Shown here: positions 60,352 through 64,000 of the stretch, one piece after another
Position numbering within the stretch: position 1 is the first letter of the stretch
Layout: the number at the start of each line of letters is the position of its first letter
Assembly: GCA_026027325.1 (NCBI GenBank)
Contig: JAMSLZ010000005.1
Span: forward strand, 2,728,001-2,792,000
DNA from: Actinomucor elegans
Taxonomy: Eukaryota > Mucoromycota > Mucoromycetes > Mucorales > Mucoraceae
DNA: 64,000 bases
Direction: 5' to 3'
Position numbers and translations under genes: made by a program
The notes under the pieces: generated by a model
Databases searched by the model: none
What the model was told of the DNA's origin: nothing
The model's input: only the letters and a program-made list of their open reading frames with translations

Positions 60352-62610
60352 ATGGCATACGAAAGAAATACTACTGAGGGTATTCGGTCTTGGCTCTCTG
60401 CGGAAATTAACTCTCCTGGATGGAATAGTGTTTCCATTGCCAAAGGTCTTACTGAAGACGTTATGATGATTATTGTGCAAGATTTCAATGAGCTCGATAA
60501 TAGAATCAAACAGGGTATTCTATTATCGACTTTGTGTATGAGAAAAGGTGATTTAATGGCTCTAGGTGATGGATTGAACAAGGTAATGTAGATTTATGCC
60601 GATATGACTTTTTTGTTCCTACGCGAAAATGTATGTGTGTAAGCTTGAGTTTGAACGCGTATTCTGCTGGCGATGTCGTAGTAAAGGAGACAGAGAGACA
60701 TATTGATTATTTTTATATCGATTACAAGTATTGATCTAAAATGAAAAATGTTGGCTTTTATGTTCTCTTTCTTGACGTTACATTTTGTATAAAGAGACTC
60801 AACTCTGTACAATCTTTTTGCTGTTAAACCGTTAGGCTATGACGTGTTATGCGAGTATCAATATGATCATTTAATAGAATAGCCTTCCTTGTTTTTATAG
60901 CAGTAAAATATTTTATAACTCAAATATATCATTTTACCGTTTCAACTTATCTTTTGGCTCTTTGTTTTACTATTTTATACCTTTTTTTCTGTGGGAGATG
61001 GCTTAATAAAAAAAAGTAAAAAGAAAAAAAAAAGAGGATAGCGGCTGGAGAACAAAGCTGGATCGAGATAAGCCGATAGTTTACTACACATACATACATA
61101 CATACATACATGCATACATTGACGCTAGTTAGGAAGCACATTTTGACAGGTAGTTAACTCTTTCTTTTTCTTATAGATTCTTCAAGCCGCTATGAATGAC
61201 TCTGATGATTTCGTTCGTACCACAGCACACGTCCTCCAAAGCTATCCCAATAAGCAAACACTTGATTTGAATATAGCTACTTGGTCAGATAGCTTCAGAT
61301 CTTTGGTACAAAGCATCGGCTCTACAAGTAAGTTTGATTATTCTTTCTATATAAATTATATAATCTAACAGAATGTTTATAGTCAAAGCAAATGGCTTCA
61401 ACTTTCATCCACCTGGAGATATGATACTGCAGCCTAATGCTCGCATCACACCAATCTATGCTGCAAATGCCTATAACAGTTACAAATCCACACACACTCA
61501 ACATTTTACTTTGTCATCCAATCAGAAAGATATCATCTCTTCTGAAGCAAGACATGCTCGCTTCAAAGAACTTGTCGAAATGGAGGAGCGCTCTGAGCAA
61601 GCTGAAGCACAAGCTGCTCAAGTCGTTGCGCAAAAGAGAGCTGGTGCTGAGCTCATCAGTAGCAAAGCTAAACGTGTTGCATCGCCTACTAACAACGTAT
61701 CAAACCCATTTCCTTTCCCACCTCATCATCGTAATAACGCGCCTACTAATCCTGGAAGTATGATGTCCAATGCTGCGGCTACTGGAAGACCTGTTCCCCC
61801 AAGAAGCTTTTCCATGGGCTCCGTCCCAAATCCTCCCGTCAGCGGCTCTTCGTCCTTGTTCACTAAGAGACCCGCCAGACCTACAAGACCTTCGCCTTCT
61901 GGACCTGGCGGCTTGTTTATTAAACAAAACAAGCCTGCTAGTGGCCAAAGACCTATGCAAAGATCTGCCACTGGTGGCAATTGTAAGTATTAGTCAATCC
62001 AAGTTTTTGTTTGTGTAATTAATATTATTTTGTCTTTTCTAGTAAACAACAATCTGCCAAGAGGTTTACAGCGTGTACAAAAGACACAAATGCTCGACTT
62101 TAGTGCTGCTTCTGAAATCGAACAAAATACAGCCAATGCGGTCAAAAAAGCACAGGATGGTAAGCATTTTGATTATCACTGAACAAGTATAATATAACTA
62201 ATGGAATTCAAATAGATATTAAAGCCAAGGCTGAAGCCAAGAAACAAGAAGCGTTAGATAAGAAGAAGAAAGCAGCTGATGAAAAGCGGGAAAGAGAGGA
62301 AGCTAAAAAACAACAGAAGGCTATGGCAGCAGCAGCAGCAAGAGAAGCAAAAGAAGCTGCTGCTGCTTCTAAAAAGCTCGCTCAGGAAGAGCAGGCTGCT
62401 CAAGAATCACTGCCAAAATCACCTACATCTGCTCCCAACTCTCCAAGAACACCTACATCACCCTTTTCACCCAAGATTAAACAAGAGCATGTCTTTGCTA
62501 TACCTACCTTACCTTCTCATCATGCTCAGCAACAGCAACAGCAACAGCAACGTTTGAGCCCAAAGACAAGCCCAAAAACACCACCTAGTGAAAAGTTGAC
62601 TACCTTTTAA
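60352..62610 (+). CDS. NELF-A-like protein (negative elongation factor A N-terminal domain)
   Basis: In animals NELF-A, within the NELF complex, pauses RNA polymerase II near promoters. Exons 60352-60582, 61177-61327, 61383-61982, 62043-62159 and 62216-62610 give 497 residues. The N-terminal domain (about 10-125) follows the human NELF-A pattern: GIRSWLSAEI, WNSVSIAKGLTEDV, RIKQGILLSTLCMRKGD, ILQAAMNDSDDFVRTTAHVL and SYPNKQTLDLNI. This matches the helices that bind NELF-C in humans. A further weak match is RVQKTQMLDFSAASEI, placed like the KLLDISE segment of NELF-A. The rest is Pro/Ser-rich, then Ala/Lys/Glu-rich coiled coil, a glutamine tract, and SP/TP sites. Intron 1 is 594 bases, far longer than the others. 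An ENTH/epsin-like protein is the alternative, but the ENTH core is not seen. Confidence 0.72.
60583..61176 (+). other. Exceptionally long intron (594 bases)
   Basis: First intron of the NELF-A-like gene, GTAATG...CTTATAG. Other introns here are mostly 45-120 bases. It contains a TACA/CATA microsatellite (61087-61118) and A-rich runs. It could hold a regulatory element or a small RNA, but no box motif convinced me. Confidence 0.75.
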
Positions 62611-62854
62611 TCGTATCGTTAATACTCTCTCTCTCTTATGCCTAATCCTTTTTTATTTTCTTTATATATTCCCCTGTTCCTTTCTTCTTTTTCTCTTTGT
62701 TCATAATCCTTTTGCCCTCCTATTTGTATAAACAAAGACTATCAAAACTACACGCATCATTATAGTTTATAGTATATAATGAATTGTATTTAGCTACTAT
62801 CATTCATGAATAAAGCATATATATAAAGGCACTACTATTTTATTCAATATCAGT
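62611..62854. terminator. Shared 3' region of convergent genes
   Basis: A 244-base gap between the stop codons of two convergent genes, rich in T and pyrimidines, with AATAAAG near 62809-62815 on the plus strand. It must hold the polyadenylation signals of both genes. Confidence 0.45.
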
Positions 62855-64000
62855 TTACATGGAATTGCTATCATTTGGAAGCAATTCTACTTCAAATAAG
62901 GGTCTCACAACCTTCATATCAACATGAATACTGATATGGACCTTGGACAAGAACTGGATTATCTGGGTTACTGCATTTTCATCATCCTTTGACCAAACAA
63001 GTTTCATTTGATTCAGATTGGAATCATATACATGTTGAGCTCCTGGAGTAGACATGTCATTCAATACAACTGTCAATTCCAAATCGAAATCAGCAAGGTA
63101 CAAAAGTACTGAATCCGTATCAAACGCAATAGCAAACGATTCTACTGTCATTTTCTTGACTCCATCGTTCAAACATTGGCGATAGATATAGGCAGCTGTA
63201 TATAACTTGTTACTGTCCTTTTCAGCAGCAATTTTTGATAACTGGGACGAGTTGCAATGACGGGCAATCTTATCAATTACATCGAAGTTATCGCTGTCTT
63301 GCTCTTCACCTTTGAGAGCAGCACTCAGTTGGCGCTGAACATGAACTGAAGCATAGTTACGCATAGGTTCAGTGAACATAGTATAAATGGATGCGCCTAA
63401 TGAAGCATGTGGATACTTGGCAATGTCTACAGATCCGGCGCTAAAATATTTGGCACTAGGTAAGGCCTTACGAACGAGATGGGCCAATGTCTCTTGCTTT
63501 TCCGTAGATGTTTCCTTTGTAGAGATCAGTGTCAATAAACCTTGGATTGTGTCTGTAGATGACTCATTCTCCAAATAGTCTTGGATGAGTGACTATTATC
63601 ATTTTCATTAGGGTAAGAAGGAGTAATTCGCACTACGATTCTACTTACCAGCTGTGACATCTTTGGTGAATCTTGTCTGTAAAGAAGTGCTTGGTCAGGG
63701 AAGCGACTGCAAATCTTTTGCGCTACTTCGGTATTCGCTACAATCAACAACTCTTGCATCAACAAATCTTCGTCTGACTTATTCAAGCGATCAATCTCAG
63801 CAGGATAGCCGCTGTTTGCCAATTGAAATCTTATAGAAGACTGAGCAAGACTTATACCGCCTAATTTATGCAATCGATTGTGCTGCAGTTTTTTGCAAAT
63901 CTTTAGCAAGGACTTTACATCACTATTCGGTTCATCATGAGCCCCAAGATGCTGACTGACTTTCACCACGGTTTTTCCTATCCAAGCATGTAAAAGAACT
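62855..64000 (-). CDS. RNB-family 3'-5' exoribonuclease, C-terminal part (DIS3L2/SSD1-like, partial)
   Basis: Only the 3' end lies in the window; the gene continues past the right edge. Exons on the minus strand: 64000-63650 and 63592-62855, joined across a 57-base intron (GTAAGT...AATAG). The segment HAWIGKTVVKVSQHLG and the helices DLLMQELLIVANTEVAQKI, then FPDQALLYRQDSPK, are the C-terminal part of the RNB catalytic domain. YPHASLGASIYTMFTEPMR and YASVHVQRQL correspond to the usual YTHFTSPIRRYAD and HRQL block, with several conserved residues changed (an Asn for the second Arg, a Ser for Asp, a Gln for His). A C-terminal S1-like beta domain follows. The catalytic aspartates are outside the window, so activity cannot be judged. 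The changes hint at an inactive, SSD1-type RNA-binding member. Confidence 0.75.

Overview
The window looks like nuclear DNA of a filamentous fungus, most likely a member of the Mucorales. It is AT-rich, most genes are cut by very short GT-AG introns (about 45 to 120 bases), homopolymer runs and CAG/CAA glutamine tracts are common, and a cellulase of the GH45 type known from Rhizopus and Mucor is present. No rRNA, tRNA, CRISPR array, plasmid or phage feature was found. Exon coordinates given here were built by hand from reading frames and splice signals, without transcript data.

Layout, left to right: 3' end of an unknown gene (to 380); an orphan gene with an acidic tract (572-1924); VTC4 polyphosphate polymerase (3582-5952); GH45 endoglucanase (7607-8487); MCM2 replicative helicase subunit (9445-12416); a repeat-bearing gap; a Crz1-like C2H2 zinc-finger regulator (15517-16377, minus); a 6.4 kb repeat-rich gap with a 1.25 kb near-perfect inverted repeat (20683-21935), a decayed coding fragment and a possible LINE remnant; a small orphan gene (22828-23197); a Rho guanine nucleotide exchange factor (25464-28726); a short two-exon orphan (28913-29188); a CSC1/TMEM63-type mechanosensitive channel (29495-32539); an orphan single-pass membrane protein (34324-35145, minus); methylmalonate-semialdehyde dehydrogenase (36862-38619, minus); the GGA clathrin adaptor (39089-41302, minus); Dsc3 of the Golgi DSC ubiquitin ligase (42017-42883); a polyprenol reductase (44110-45027) convergent with mitochondrial ribosomal protein uS19m (45143-45467, minus); an orphan multipass membrane protein (46486-47661, minus); a second repeat-rich gap with a decayed coding region; a cytochrome P450 (50885-52812, minus); IST1 (54955-56004, minus) divergent from the isoprenylcysteine methyltransferase STE14 (56712-57626); an F-box protein (57712-59172); a gene with a NELF-A-type N-terminus (60352-62610); and the C-terminal part of an RNB-family ribonuclease (62855 to the right edge, minus).

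The genes are mostly housekeeping and are not organised as a cluster or operon. Several act in the endomembrane system (VTC4, GGA, DSC3, IST1, STE14, the polyprenol reductase, the CSC1 channel), but nothing in the sequence ties them together. The long gaps are not empty: they hold a dispersed repeat family with a core of about 65-75 bp seen about fifteen times in both orientations, plus longer elements that contain the same core.

The most notable finding is the NELF-A-like protein, because NELF is missing from yeast. Next come the palindromic element and the repeat family.
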